DNA of 64,000 nucleotides from Duganella lactea (GTDB taxonomy: Bacteria > Pseudomonadota > Gammaproteobacteria > Burkholderiales > Burkholderiaceae_D), in NCBI RefSeq assembly GCF_009857505.1, contig NZ_WWCP01000021.1, positions 28,798 through 92,797 on the forward strand, given 5' to 3'. A model generated the notes under the pieces. That model had not been told where the DNA came from. It saw only the letters and a program-made list of their open reading frames with translations, and did no database searches. The translations under genes were made by a program, and so were the position numbers. Positions 9,660 through 17,889 of the stretch are shown here, one piece after another; positions within the stretch are counted from its first letter, which is position 1; each line of letters starts with the position of its first letter.

Positions 9660-9791
9660 AACATTGATCAGAGGACATTTCCTCCTGTCATGGGGGCGTC
9701 ATGTCCCTGGTGCATTCTGGTACGATAATTTTTTCCCGCAGAGCGGCTATTTCTGCGAGAATCCCGTTCTTATTTTTTTGCGGCCTTTACC

Positions 9792-9848
9792 TCAGGGGTC
9801 GCGCCCTAGTCCGCCCCGCGACACCGGTCAGGGGCGGCTTGCTTTTTT
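9792..9848 (+). promoter_or_regulatory. attenuator-like leader of the decarboxylase gene
   Basis: A 7-bp GC stem CCGCCCC (9811-9817) / GGGGCGG (9831-9837) with a 13-base loop is followed by CTTGCTTTTTT, which is intrinsic-terminator-like and ends about ten bases before the ATG at 9859. The heptamer TCAGGGG occurs at 9792-9798 and again at 9828-9834. Either copy can pair with the CCCC at 9814-9817, so the upstream copy could form an alternative antiterminator. The pairing options are seen in the sequence; regulation is inference. Confidence 0.45.
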
Positions 9849-9858
9849 GGAGACATGC

Positions 9859-12111
9859 ATGAAATTTCGTTTCCCCATCGTCATTATTGACGAGGATTTC
9901 CGTTCCGAGAACACGTCCGGCCTGGGCATTCGCGCCCTTGCCGATGCGATGGAAAAAGAAGGCATGGAAGTGGTGGGCGTGACCAGCTACGGCGATCTGG
10001 CCCAGTTCGCCCAGCAGCAATCGCGCGCGTCGGCCTTCGTGCTGTCGATCGACGACGAGGAATTCGGCACCGGCTCGGTGGAAGACACCGACACCGCGCT
10101 GAAGTCGCTGCGCGCCTTCGTCGAGGAAATCCGCTACAAGAACGCCGACATCCCGATCTATCTGTACGGCGAAACCCGCACCTCGCGCCACATCCCGAAC
10201 GATATCCTGCGCGAGCTGCACGGCTTCATCCACATGTTCGAGGACACGCCGGAATTCGTCGCCCGTCACATCATCCGCGAGGCCAAGTCCTATCTGGACG
10301 GCCTCGCGCCGCCGTTCTTCCGCGCGCTGGTGGAATACGCCAACGACGGCTCCTACTCGTGGCACTGCCCCGGCCACTCGGGCGGCGTGGCCTTCCTGAA
10401 GTCGCCGATCGGCCAGATGTTCCACCAGTTCTTCGGCGAGAACATGCTGCGCGCCGACGTCTGCAACGCCGTTGAAGAGCTGGGCCAGTTGCTGGACCAC
10501 ACCGGTCCGGTTGCCAAGTCCGAGCGCAACGCCGCGCGCATCTTCAACGCCGACCACTGCTACTTCGTCACCAACGGCACCTCGACCTCGAACAAGATGG
10601 TGTGGCACTCGACCGTGGCGCCGGGCGACATCGTCGTGGTCGACCGTAACTGCCACAAATCGATCCTGCACTCGATCATCATGTGCGGCGCGATTCCGGT
10701 GTTCCTGATGCCGACCCGTAACCACCTCGGCATCATCGGCCCGATCCCGCTGGAAGAGTTCTCGATGGAGAGCATCATGCGCAAGATCGAGGCCAACCCG
10801 TTCGCGCGCGAAGCGGTGAACAAGAAGCCGCGCATCCTGACCATCACCCAGTCGACCTACGACGGCGTGGTGTACAACGTGGAAACCCTGCGCGAGATGC
10901 TCGACGGCCAGATCGACACCCTGCACTTCGACGAAGCCTGGCTGCCGCACGCCACCTTCCACGACTTCTACAAAAACATGCACGCGATCGGCAAGGACCG
11001 TCCGCGCGCCAAAGAGTCGATGATCTTCTCGACCCAGTCGACTCACAAGCTGCTGGCCGGCCTGTCGCAGGCCTCGCAGGTGCTGGTGCGCGAGTCGGAA
11101 TCGGTCAAGCTGGACCAGGACGCCTTCAACGAGGCCTACCTGATGCACACCTCGACCTCGCCGCAGTACTCGATCATCGCCTCGTGCGACGTCGCCGCGG
11201 CCATGATGGAGGCGCCGGGCGGCACCGCGCTGGTCGAAGAGTCGATCCTGGAAGCGCTGGACTTCCGCCGCGCCATGAAGAAGATCGACGCCGAGTGGGG
11301 CAAGGACTGGTGGTTCAAGGTCTGGGGCCCGAACGAGTTCGCCGAAGAAGGCATCGGCTCGCGCGAGGACTGGATCATCAAGGCCGAGGACGACTGGCAC
11401 GGCTTCGGCAAGCTGGCGCCGGGCTTCAACATGCTGGACCCGATCAAGGCCACCATCGTCAACCCGGGCCTATCGCTGGACGGCAAGTTCGACGAGACCG
11501 GCATTCCGGCGTCGATCGTGACCAAGTATCTGGCCGAGCACGGCGTGATCATCGAGAAGTGCGGGCTGTACTCGTTCTTCATCATGTTCACCATCGGCAT
11601 CACCAAAGGCCGCTGGAACACGCTGCTGACCGCGCTGCAACAGTTCAAGGACGATTACGACAAGAACCAGCCGATGTGGCGCATCCTGCCGGAATTCGCC
11701 GCTGCCAATCCGACCTACGAAAAAATCGGCCTGCGCGACCTGTGCCAGCAGATTCACGACTTCTACAAAGCGTATGACGTGGCGCGCCTGACCACCGAGA
11801 TGTATTTGTCGGACATGGTGCCGGCGATGAAGCCGTCGGATGCCTTCGCCAAGATGGCGCACCGTGAAATCGAACGCGTGGCGATCGATGAACTGGAAGG
11901 CCGCATCACGTCGATCCTGCTGACGCCTTACCCGCCGGGCATTCCGCTGCTGATCCCGGGCGAGCGTTTCAACAAGACGATTGTGGACTATCTGCGCTTC
12001 GCGCGCGACTTCAACGAGCGCTTCCCTGGCTTCGAGACCGATGTGCACGGTCTGGTCAAGCGCGAGGTGGATGGCAAGCGCGGCTACTTCGTGGATTGCG
12101 TCAAGCAGTAA
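9859..12111 (+). CDS. Orn/Lys/Arg decarboxylase, class I PLP enzyme
   Basis: 750 residues from ATG 9859, after an AGAC-type leader. An N-terminal response-regulator-like wing domain (about 1-130) precedes the PLP core. The core holds WHCPGHSGG (about 165), FVTNGTSTSNK, LHFDEAWLPHA, and the Schiff-base lysine in STQSTHKLLAG at K397. The C-terminal domain has the PYPPGIPLLIPGE motif. It decarboxylates a basic amino acid to a diamine or agmatine, giving acid resistance or polyamines. The exact substrate (arginine, lysine or ornithine) cannot be settled by eye. No antiporter gene is adjacent, so a biosynthetic role is as plausible as acid resistance. Confidence 0.88.
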   Translation: MKFRFPIVIIDEDFRSENTSGLGIRALADAMEKEGMEVVGVTSYGDLAQFAQQQSRASAFVLSIDDEEFGTGSVEDTDTALKSLRAFVEEIRYKNADIPIYLYGETRTSRHIPNDILRELHGFIHMFEDTPEFVARHIIREAKSYLDGLAPPFFRALVEYANDGSYSWHCPGHSGGVAFLKSPIGQMFHQFFGENMLRADVCNAVEELGQLLDHTGPVAKSERNAARIFNADHCYFVTNGTSTSNKMVWHSTVAPGDIVVVDRNCHKSILHSIIMCGAIPVFLMPTRNHLGIIGPIPLEEFSMESIMRKIEANPFAREAVNKKPRILTITQSTYDGVVYNVETLREMLDGQIDTLHFDEAWLPHATFHDFYKNMHAIGKDRPRAKESMIFSTQSTHKLLAGLSQASQVLVRESESVKLDQDAFNEAYLMHTSTSPQYSIIASCDVAAAMMEAPGGTALVEESILEALDFRRAMKKIDAEWGKDWWFKVWGPNEFAEEGIGSREDWIIKAEDDWHGFGKLAPGFNMLDPIKATIVNPGLSLDGKFDETGIPASIVTKYLAEHGVIIEKCGLYSFFIMFTIGITKGRWNTLLTALQQFKDDYDKNQPMWRILPEFAAANPTYEKIGLRDLCQQIHDFYKAYDVARLTTEMYLSDMVPAMKPSDAFAKMAHREIERVAIDELEGRITSILLTPYPPGIPLLIPGERFNKTIVDYLRFARDFNERFPGFETDVHGLVKREVDGKRGYFVDCVKQ

Positions 12112-12148
12112 TTTTGAATGCCTGGCGCGCTGAGCGACGTCAGCATGG

Positions 12149-12168
12149 GTCCCGGCTTGCGCCGGGAC
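12149..12168. terminator. hairpin between convergent genes
   Basis: Perfect stem GTCCCGGC (12149-12156) / GCCGGGAC (12161-12168) with loop TTGC, between the decarboxylase and the convergent dioxygenase-like gene. There is no T-tract, so it may act as a bidirectional RNA-end hairpin or be a dispersed REP-like palindrome. Confidence 0.5.
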
Positions 12169-12188
12169 GACGTGTTGCCCAGGTCATT

Positions 12189-13067
12189 TTAAGCTGACAC
12201 GGCCACCACCAGCGTGGCCACAAAACCGTCGGTGACGTTGCCGGTGACGGTCGCCATCTGCAGGGAATAACCGTCGCTGAAGACGTTGTCCGTCGCCAGC
12301 GTGATCGACGCCATGTTGCGCGCGCTGGCGGTGTAGCCGTTACTGGCGTACACCGCATTGCTGGCGGCGTCCGGGAAGGCGAACTGCGACGTGCGGATGC
12401 GATTGGACGCGCTGGTCGCCCTGGCCAGCGATGCATACACCTCAAAGTGCACATGCGGCACACGCCCCGAGTAACACCCAGGATAGATCGTCGTAAAGCT
12501 GATGCTGCCGTTACTGTCAGTCTCCTGCACGCCGCGCAGATAGTTCTGGTTGGTCACGCCGGTCGAATACAGCGAATAGTTGCCGTCACGGTCGCAATGC
12601 CACAGATACACTGCCGCATTCGCCAGCGCCGCGCAGTTGTTGTTGGCGTTGACGATCTGCAGCTTGATGGTCAGCGGCACGCCGGCGGCCGTGCCGCTGG
12701 CTCCGCCAAAGCTGCCGCGGATGTCGCTACGCACCACACCCGACTGGGTCAGCACATTGACCACACCGCCGTTATTGCTGTTGGTGCCGTCCGCCGGGTA
12801 CGGACCGCCCGTCTCTTCCGGAATCACCGCGCACGAGCCGCTGGCTGACGTGGTCGTGGTGGTCGTGGTGGTCGTGGTTGTGGTCGTAGCGGTCGTGCTG
12901 GCGCTCGTCGTGCCACTGGCGTCGCTGCCGCCGCAGCCGAGCACCGGCAGCGCCGAAGCCCCGGCCAGAAGCCAGCGCAGCGTCTGACGACGGTCGCGGT
13001 TCAGATTGAACATTGCCGCCAGATCGGCTGCCAGACTGTGTTCGTGTTCATCGTGATGGTGTTCCAT
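12189..13067 (-). CDS. intradiol ring-cleavage dioxygenase-like lipoprotein
   Basis: 292 residues. The N-terminus is His/Glu-rich, then RDRRQTLRWLLAGASALPVLGC forms a twin-arginine-like stretch plus lipobox (LGC at about residue 45). A poly-Thr linker of about 13 residues follows. The catalytic-like domain (about 80-290) contains YLWHCDRDGNYSLYS and IYPGCYSGRVPHVHFEV. Tyr and His-x-His there correspond to the iron ligands of protocatechuate-3,4-dioxygenase-family proteins. No aromatic-degradation genes are nearby, so the substrate is unknown. An export-anchored dioxygenase-like protein could modify envelope or extracellular phenolics. It lies beside the Cpx locus on the same strand as the Spy-like gene, 68 bases downstream of it. 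Confidence 0.8.
   Translation of the reverse strand: MEHHHDEHEHSLAADLAAMFNLNRDRRQTLRWLLAGASALPVLGCGGSDASGTTSASTTATTTTTTTTTTTTTSASGSCAVIPEETGGPYPADGTNSNNGGVVNVLTQSGVVRSDIRGSFGGASGTAAGVPLTIKLQIVNANNNCAALANAAVYLWHCDRDGNYSLYSTGVTNQNYLRGVQETDSNGSISFTTIYPGCYSGRVPHVHFEVYASLARATSASNRIRTSQFAFPDAASNAVYASNGYTASARNMASITLATDNVFSDGYSLQMATVTGNVTDGFVATLVVAVSA
12850..12876. repeat. 9-bp coding tandem repeat (poly-Thr linker)
   Basis: Three exact copies of GTGGTCGTG run from 12850 to 12876, with decayed continuation to about 12897. On the minus strand they encode the threonine linker of the dioxygenase-like lipoprotein. The 9-bp period keeps frame, so slippage would change linker length without breaking the gene. 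Confidence 0.75.
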
Positions 13068-13135
13068 ACCTGCTCCTGCTTGGGTGAGAAAGCGTCCGCC
13101 GCGCGGCGGCCGTGACTGCGAATTTTGACGATGGA

Positions 13136-13603
13136 TTACGGGCGCGGTGGAGGACGGCGTGGTTGCTCTTCCGCCTGCTGTTTGCGCTGTTCCGGCGTCA
13201 ACACGGCCCGCAGCTTCTGTTGGGTACGCGCGCGCTGCAAAGCGAGGTTGGCCTCGGCGGCGGCCATATCCTGAGCCAGCGCGGCGGCCTTGGCGTCGTC
13301 GTATTGATCGGCGCCGGCCAGCGCGCGCAGCGCTTCCCGCGCGTTGGCGGCCAACTTGCCCTGTTCACGCAGATACGGCGCTTCCGCATGCAGAATGGCG
13401 AAAACTTGATCTTGTTGCGCCGCAGTCAGTTCCACGCCGCCCAGGAATGGCGGAGGCCCACCGGGTTCGCCGCGCGCGAACGGCGGCGGTCCGGCATGCA
13501 TGGGCCCTCCATGCATGTCATCGGCGCGGGCCGCGCCTCCCATGGTCAACAGTGGCGTCGCCAAAACAGCGGCCAGCAGCAAATGTCGTTTGATTTTTTT
13601 CAT
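13136..13603 (-). CDS. Spy/CpxP-like periplasmic stress protein
   Basis: 155 residues from the ATG at 13603, chosen because AAGGA lies about six bases upstream; the ATG at 13609 would have no spacing. The signal peptide is KKIKRHLLLAAVLATPLLTMGGAARA. The mature part has a Gly/Pro/Met/His-rich head (MHGGPMHAGPPPF), then two LTxxQ-type motifs, LTAAQQDQV and LTPEQRKQQ, flanking helical sequence, as in Spy/CpxP proteins. It is divergent from cpxR across a region with CpxR-type boxes, the arrangement known for cpxP-cpxRA in enterobacteria. It is likely an inhibitor or chaperone in envelope stress; whether it is CpxP or Spy cannot be told. Confidence 0.82.
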   Translation of the reverse strand: MKKIKRHLLLAAVLATPLLTMGGAARADDMHGGPMHAGPPPFARGEPGGPPPFLGGVELTAAQQDQVFAILHAEAPYLREQGKLAANAREALRALAGADQYDDAKAAALAQDMAAAEANLALQRARTQQKLRAVLTPEQRKQQAEEQPRRPPPRP

Positions 13604-13671
13604 GCCCATTCCTTGATTGGTAGTGAGCCATCATTCTCGGGGCGGGCCATGTTAAGTAACGTAAGAGCGGC

Positions 13672-13686
13672 GTAAATTAGCGTAAA
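13672..13686. promoter_or_regulatory. CpxR-box (copy 1)
   Basis: GTAAA (13672-13676), five bases TTAGC, GTAAA (13682-13686): an exact match to the established CpxR consensus GTAAA-N5-GTAAA. Further GTAA units at 13656 and 13661 precede it with near-helical spacing. It lies about 70 bases from the Spy/CpxP-like start. Confidence 0.8.
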
Positions 13687-13726
13687 AATGACGATTTGAT
13701 ATTTAATTACCGTTCAGCAATACGTT

Positions 13727-13741
13727 GTAAAACCGGGTAAA
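13727..13741. promoter_or_regulatory. CpxR-box (copy 2)
   Basis: GTAAA (13727-13731), ACCGG, GTAAA (13737-13741): a second exact GTAAA-N5-GTAAA. It lies about 61 bases before the cpxR start and so is placed for autoregulation of cpxRA. Confidence 0.8.
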
Positions 13742-13802
13742 ACCTGGTTGGCGGGCAGATGCCAACTGTTAAGATGAGCGATCCGCCTCAAGAGAAAATG
13801 CA

Positions 13803-14495
13803 ATGAAGAGCAAAGTACTGCTGATAGACGACGACATCGAACTGGTCGGCATGTTCAAAGAATACCTGGAGCAGGAAGGCTTTGACGTCAAAATGGTGCA
13901 CGATGGCGAAGCCGGCACCGCCGAAGCCTTCACCGGCCTGTACGCGATCGCCATCCTCGATGTGATGATGCCGCGCATGAACGGCTTGGAGACGCTGCGC
14001 CGCATCCGCACCAACAGCCAGTTGCCGATCCTGATGCTGACCGGCCGCGGCGACGACACCGACCGCATCGTCGGTCTGGAACTCGGCGCCGACGACTACG
14101 TGGCCAAACCCTGCACGCCACGCGAGCTGACCGCGCGCATCCGCGCCATCCTGCGCCGCGCGCAAAGCGCACCGGCCGACCAGGGCCAGCAAGCCGCCAT
14201 CACGGTCGGCCAATTGACCATGTGGCCGGAGCAACGCCGCGCCACCTGGGCCGGCGACAAGCTGGAACTGACCAGCACCGAATTCAATCTGCTGGAAGTG
14301 CTGGCGCGTAACGCCGGCCGCCCGGTCAGCAAGAACACCCTGTCGGAACAGGGCCTGGGCCGTCCGCTGGCGCGCTTCGACCGCAATATTGACGTCCACC
14401 TGAGCTCACTGCGCCACAAACTCGGCACCATCGCCGACGGCCGCTCCTGCCTGCAAACCGTATATCGTCTGGGCTACCAGCTGATCAAGGAGTAA
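13803..14495 (+). CDS. cpxR: response regulator, CpxR-like (OmpR/PhoB family)
   Basis: 230 residues. The receiver domain has the acidic pair DDD near residues 9-11, phospho-acceptor D53 in AILDVMMPRMNG, the conserved Thr in MLTGRG and Lys in VAKPCTPREL. The C-terminal winged helix reads LELTSTEFNLLEVLARNAGRPVSK, with LGRPLARFDRNIDVHLSSLRHKLG, the segment most characteristic of CpxR (FDRxIDxHxSxLRxKL). It is followed three bases later by the kinase gene. The upstream region holds two exact CpxR boxes, which supports both identity and autoregulation. Confidence 0.88.
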   Translation: MKSKVLLIDDDIELVGMFKEYLEQEGFDVKMVHDGEAGTAEAFTGLYAIAILDVMMPRMNGLETLRRIRTNSQLPILMLTGRGDDTDRIVGLELGADDYVAKPCTPRELTARIRAILRRAQSAPADQGQQAAITVGQLTMWPEQRRATWAGDKLELTSTEFNLLEVLARNAGRPVSKNTLSEQGLGRPLARFDRNIDVHLSSLRHKLGTIADGRSCLQTVYRLGYQLIKE

Positions 14496-14498
14496 GCC

Positions 14499-16007
14499 TT
14501 GGGCCGCTTGTTCTGGAAGTTTTTCCTGTCCATCCTGCTGGCGCAGCTGGCCGCGACGGTCGGCATCGGCGGCGCCATCTGGCTCAAGAACCGCAACCAG
14601 CAGTCCAACGCGCTGGTTAACCTGGACACCAGCCCGCCGGCCGAGATGGCCATCAACGCCGCCGCCGCCACGCTGGAATACGGCGGCGTCAAGGCGCTGA
14701 AGCGGATGTTGGAGAACATGGAGCATCACCGCGTCTACGTGGTGGCGGAGGACGAACAGGAATTACTGGGGCGCACGATCAACGCCAAAACACTGCAGGA
14801 ATCACGCATCCGTCTGCAGGAAAAAGGCAAACACCGCGGCGTGCGGCAGGTGCTGGCCGACGATGGCAAGCGCTATCTGCTGTTCCTGCCGTCCGGCTGG
14901 CATCTGCGCGGCATGGACGGCGACAACCGCCCACTGCTGTCCAATCTGGGCGGCGGCGCGCAGATGGCCATGAAAGCCGCCTCCGTGCTGGACGGCGGCA
15001 ATCCCAACGCCGGCGGCCCAATGCCGCCGCCGGATGGTGCAGCAGCGGCCGCGCCCCCGCGCCCGGACTCCGACATCGGCGGCGAGCGGCCCTGGGGGCC
15101 GCGCTTCCCGCTTGCCCCGTGGGCGCCGATTGCCGCCGCCGTCGTCGCCAGCCTGCTGTTCGCGGTGCTGCTGGCCTGGTACTTCTCGCGCCCGATCCGC
15201 GCGCTGCGCGAAGCGTTCAACGCCGCCGCCCATGGCGACCTGGCGCCGCGCTTTGAAGGCGCCGGCGGCAAGCGCGGCACCGAGCTCAACGACCTTGGCC
15301 GCGACTTCGACATCATGACCGCCCGCCTGCGCAGCCTGATCGACGGCCAGACGCGTCTGCTGCACGACGTCTCGCACGAACTGCGTTCGCCGCTGGCGCG
15401 CTTGCAGGCCGCCATCGGGCTGGCCCACCAGCAGCCCGAGAAATGGAGCGCGTCGATGGAGCGCATCGAACGCGAAAGCGTGCGCATGGACAAGCTGGTC
15501 GGCGAGCTGCTGACGCTGGCACGCCTCGAAGCCGGCGCGATCAAGGCGGCGCAGGAAGAAATCAGCATGACCGACCTGCTGTGCCAGATCGCCGACGATG
15601 CCAGCTACGAGGCCGCCAGCCAGCAGCGCAGCGTGGTGCGCGAAGGTGACGCCGACGTGCAGGTGACCGGTCAGCCGGAGTTGCTGGGCCGCGCCATCGA
15701 AAACGTGGTGCGCAACGCGATCAAGCACAGTCCGGAGGGCGGCGTAGTGCAGTTGCAGGTCAGCATGCAGCCCGACGCGCGGCAGTTGCTCATCCGCGTG
15801 CTAGACCGTGGTCCGGGCGTGTCGCCGGCCGATCTGGACACCATCTTCCAGCCCTTCTACCGCGCCAGCAACGCCAGCGCCGAAGGCCACGGCCTCGGCC
15901 TGGCGATCGCCCAGCACGTCATCGAAGCACATGGCGGCAGCATCAAGGCCAGCAACCGCGCCGGCGGCGGCCTGTGCGTGGAAATGCGACTTCCCGTGAA
16001 ACAGTAA
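14499..16007 (+). CDS. cpxA: sensor histidine kinase, CpxA-like
   Basis: 502 residues with a TTG start three bases after cpxR. Membrane segment 1 is about 5-27. A periplasmic sensor domain of about 180 residues follows, ending in a Pro/Ala-rich stretch. Membrane segment 2 is about 208-228 (IAAAVVASLLFAVLLAWYF) and is followed by a HAMP linker. HisKA carries H293 in HDVSHELRSPLARL, and HATPase has an N-box RNAIKHSPEG and G-boxes DRGPGV and GHGLGLAI. It senses envelope stress and phosphorylates CpxR. The CpxA assignment rests on architecture, gene order and the CpxR-like partner; the periplasmic domain itself diverges from E. coli CpxA. Confidence 0.84.
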   Translation: MGRLFWKFFLSILLAQLAATVGIGGAIWLKNRNQQSNALVNLDTSPPAEMAINAAAATLEYGGVKALKRMLENMEHHRVYVVAEDEQELLGRTINAKTLQESRIRLQEKGKHRGVRQVLADDGKRYLLFLPSGWHLRGMDGDNRPLLSNLGGGAQMAMKAASVLDGGNPNAGGPMPPPDGAAAAAPPRPDSDIGGERPWGPRFPLAPWAPIAAAVVASLLFAVLLAWYFSRPIRALREAFNAAAHGDLAPRFEGAGGKRGTELNDLGRDFDIMTARLRSLIDGQTRLLHDVSHELRSPLARLQAAIGLAHQQPEKWSASMERIERESVRMDKLVGELLTLARLEAGAIKAAQEEISMTDLLCQIADDASYEAASQQRSVVREGDADVQVTGQPELLGRAIENVVRNAIKHSPEGGVVQLQVSMQPDARQLLIRVLDRGPGVSPADLDTIFQPFYRASNASAEGHGLGLAIAQHVIEAHGGSIKASNRAGGGLCVEMRLPVKQ

Positions 16008-16023
16008 TTTAAAAGCAAACCAA

Positions 16024-16046
16024 AGATTTCCTTGCGGAAATTTTTT
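16024..16046 (+). terminator. intrinsic terminator after cpxA
   Basis: ATTTCC (16026-16031), loop TTGC, GGAAAT (16036-16041), followed by a run of T to 16046. It is a small stem with a proper U-tract, 17 bases after the cpxA stop. Confidence 0.65.
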
Positions 16047-16081
16047 GCTATAGTAGAGTTTTACACCCACGGGAGACCGTC

Positions 16082-16339
16082 ATGGAAACTTTGCTCAAAG
16101 TCGCGCAACTGCGCGTGCAAGGGAAGCCGGATGAAGCGCTGGCGCATGTGGAAGCTCACTTGCAAACTGCTAGTGAAAGTCAACGCTTTCTGTTGATGCT
16201 GCAAGGCCTGTACGCCGCCGAGGAAGCCGCGAACGACAGCAAGGCGCGCAGCTATGCCAGCGATCTGGCGGATATCGATGCCAGCCTGCGGTCAATCCAA
16301 CCCTACGTCGCGCTGCGACCGGAAGACCTCAAACTGTAG
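16082..16339 (+). CDS. small hypothetical protein
   Basis: 85 residues, acidic and helical, without signal peptide or membrane segment: METLLKVAQLRVQGKPDEAL opens it and the C-terminus is RPEDLKL. The first half resembles a single TPR-like helix pair (KPDEALAHVEAHL), but one unit is too little to assign. GGGAG lies just upstream of the ATG as a ribosome site. It stands alone between the cpxRA terminator and the hairpin before dcd. Codon use matches its neighbours. Function unknown. Confidence 0.65.
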   Translation: METLLKVAQLRVQGKPDEALAHVEAHLQTASESQRFLLMLQGLYAAEEAANDSKARSYASDLADIDASLRSIQPYVALRPEDLKL

Positions 16340-16356
16340 AACAGCGCAGCACCATC

Positions 16357-16376
16357 GTTCCGGCGTAAGCCGGAAC
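16357..16376. terminator. hairpin between convergent genes
   Basis: Stem GTTCCGGC (16357-16364) / GCCGGAAC (16369-16376) with loop GTAA, extended by ATC/GAT across a one-base bulge. It lies between the small hypothetical gene and convergent dcd. There is no long T-tract; it is similar in design to the hairpins at 12149 and 58011. Confidence 0.55.
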
Positions 16377-16405
16377 CGATGCCGCGCAAAAAAGAGCGTC
16401 TGACG

Positions 16406-16972
16406 TTACGCCTTCGGCAACGTCACGCCATGCTGGCCCTGATACTTGCCGTTGCGATCCTTGTAGGACACGTCGCAGACTTCATCGCTTTCAAAGAACA
16501 GCACCTGCGCGCAGCCTTCGCCGGCGTAGATCTTGGCCGGCAGCGGCGTGGTGTTGGAGAACTCCAGCGTCACATAACCCTCCCATTCCGGCTCGAACGG
16601 CGTCACGTTAACGATGATGCCGCAGCGTGCATAGGTCGACTTGCCCAGGCACACTGTCAGCACGCTGCGCGGAATGCGGAAGTACTCCATGGTGCGCGCC
16701 AGCGCGAACGAGTTCGGCGGGATGATGCAGACATCGCTTTTCACGTCAACGAAGGAGTTGGAATCGAAGTTCTTCGGATCGACGATGGTGCTGTTGATGT
16801 TGGTGAAGACCTTGAATTCGTCGGCGCAGCGGATATCGTAGCCGTAAGACGACGTACCGTAAGAAATCACCTTGCGGCCCTCTTCCTGGCGTACCTGGTC
16901 CGGGAAGAACGGCTCGATCATCCCATGTTCTTCCGCCATCCGGCGTATCCATTTATCGCTTTTAATCGTCAT
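16406..16972 (-). CDS. dcd: dCTP deaminase
   Basis: 188 residues, near the family norm (E. coli 193). Conserved segments are [36 protein letters not shown] and the active-site stretch [23 protein letters not shown] with its catalytic Glu. These are followed by [11 protein letters not shown] and the C-terminal YQGQ motif that closes over nucleotide. It deaminates dCTP to dUTP, the main dUMP source for ThyA in Gram-negatives. It lies 19 bases downstream of an alpha/beta hydrolase gene on the same strand. Confidence 0.94.
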   Translation of the reverse strand: MTIKSDKWIRRMAEEHGMIEPFFPDQVRQEEGRKVISYGTSSYGYDIRCADEFKVFTNINSTIVDPKNFDSNSFVDVKSDVCIIPPNSFALARTMEYFRIPRSVLTVCLGKSTYARCGIIVNVTPFEPEWEGYVTLEFSNTTPLPAKIYAGEGCAQVLFFESDEVCDVSYKDRNGKYQGQHGVTLPKA

Positions 16973-16991
16973 CGCAAGGCCATCCTGAAGT

Positions 16992-17813
16992 TCACAATGC
17001 CCGCGATTTTACGCTAAAGCCCGAAAGCAGCGCCACAATCATTTCCCTGGTGGCCTCGGCCGCCGCCGCTGGGTTCTCCATCGGGAACAAATGGCCGCCC
17101 GGAATAATGCGGAAGTGCTCGCCGACCAGCGCCTGCGTATGATCGTGGCCAGACTGACTGGTCTCCCAGGAGCTGTCACCGCCTATGAAGCCGATCGGCA
17201 CCGGATAGCCCTTGCGCAGCAGCTTGGGCAGATGGTGCGGCAAGGTCGCGTAGACGGCGGTTTCGTTCTCGCGCGTGTAGCGCAATTGCACGCCGTCCGG
17301 GTGCGGCTGGAGGCCACTGTCCATGTAATCGCCCAGCACGCCCGGCGCCCAGGCGGCGAAGATATCCTTGCCGGCAAAGTGCTGATACGCCGCCTCCACG
17401 CTCGGCCAGACATTGCGGCGGCGGATGGAGAACCTGGCCGGCGGCACGGTATAGGCGCGGCCCAGCCGCTTGATCATGCGCCAGGCGAAGGCACGCCAGC
17501 CGCCGAGCACCGGGGCGTCCAGCATCACCACGCAACGGACCAGGTCGGGCCGCTGCTGCGCCACCATCAGGCCCAGCATGCCGCCCAGCGAGTGGCCGAC
17601 CAGAATCACCGGCTCGCTGTAGCGGTTGCTCAGCTCGTGAATATACTCTTCCACCAGATGCGGCCAGCCGTCGGTGACCGGATAGCGCGGATTGTGCGCG
17701 TGCATGTCAAGGGCCTGGATGTCGAAATCGTCGGCCAGCGGCGCGAAAAACTGGCGGTAGACGCCCGCCGGATAACTGTTGGCGTGCGCGAAATGCAGCT
17801 TGGGCTTGCTCAC
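16992..17813 (-). CDS. alpha/beta hydrolase
   Basis: 273 residues without a signal peptide. The nucleophile elbow is [11 protein letters not shown] (Ser near residue 92). The acid is probably the Asp in FIGGDSSWE, and the His is in [11 protein letters not shown] near the C-terminus. The opening [20 protein letters not shown] resembles the oxyanion-hole HGF-like region of esterase/lipase family proteins. It is upstream of dcd on the same strand, 19 bases apart. Substrate unknown. Confidence 0.8.
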   Translation of the reverse strand: MSKPKLHFAHANSYPAGVYRQFFAPLADDFDIQALDMHAHNPRYPVTDGWPHLVEEYIHELSNRYSEPVILVGHSLGGMLGLMVAQQRPDLVRCVVMLDAPVLGGWRAFAWRMIKRLGRAYTVPPARFSIRRRNVWPSVEAAYQHFAGKDIFAAWAPGVLGDYMDSGLQPHPDGVQLRYTRENETAVYATLPHHLPKLLRKGYPVPIGFIGGDSSWETSQSGHDHTQALVGEHFRIIPGGHLFPMENPAAAAEATREMIVALLSGFSVKSRAL

Positions 17814-17889
17814 AAGCAGTCTCTCCTATGATTATTTTCGACCAATTGTAATGGCTGGCCGCGCGGGAGGCTGGTGGAAAGGCTCTAAT

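Noticed and set aside
9787..11400. 537-codon minus-strand ORF opposite the decarboxylase
   Set aside because: Low-complexity Arg/Gly/Val-rich translation typical of antisense frames in GC-rich genes; the plus strand carries clear catalytic motifs.
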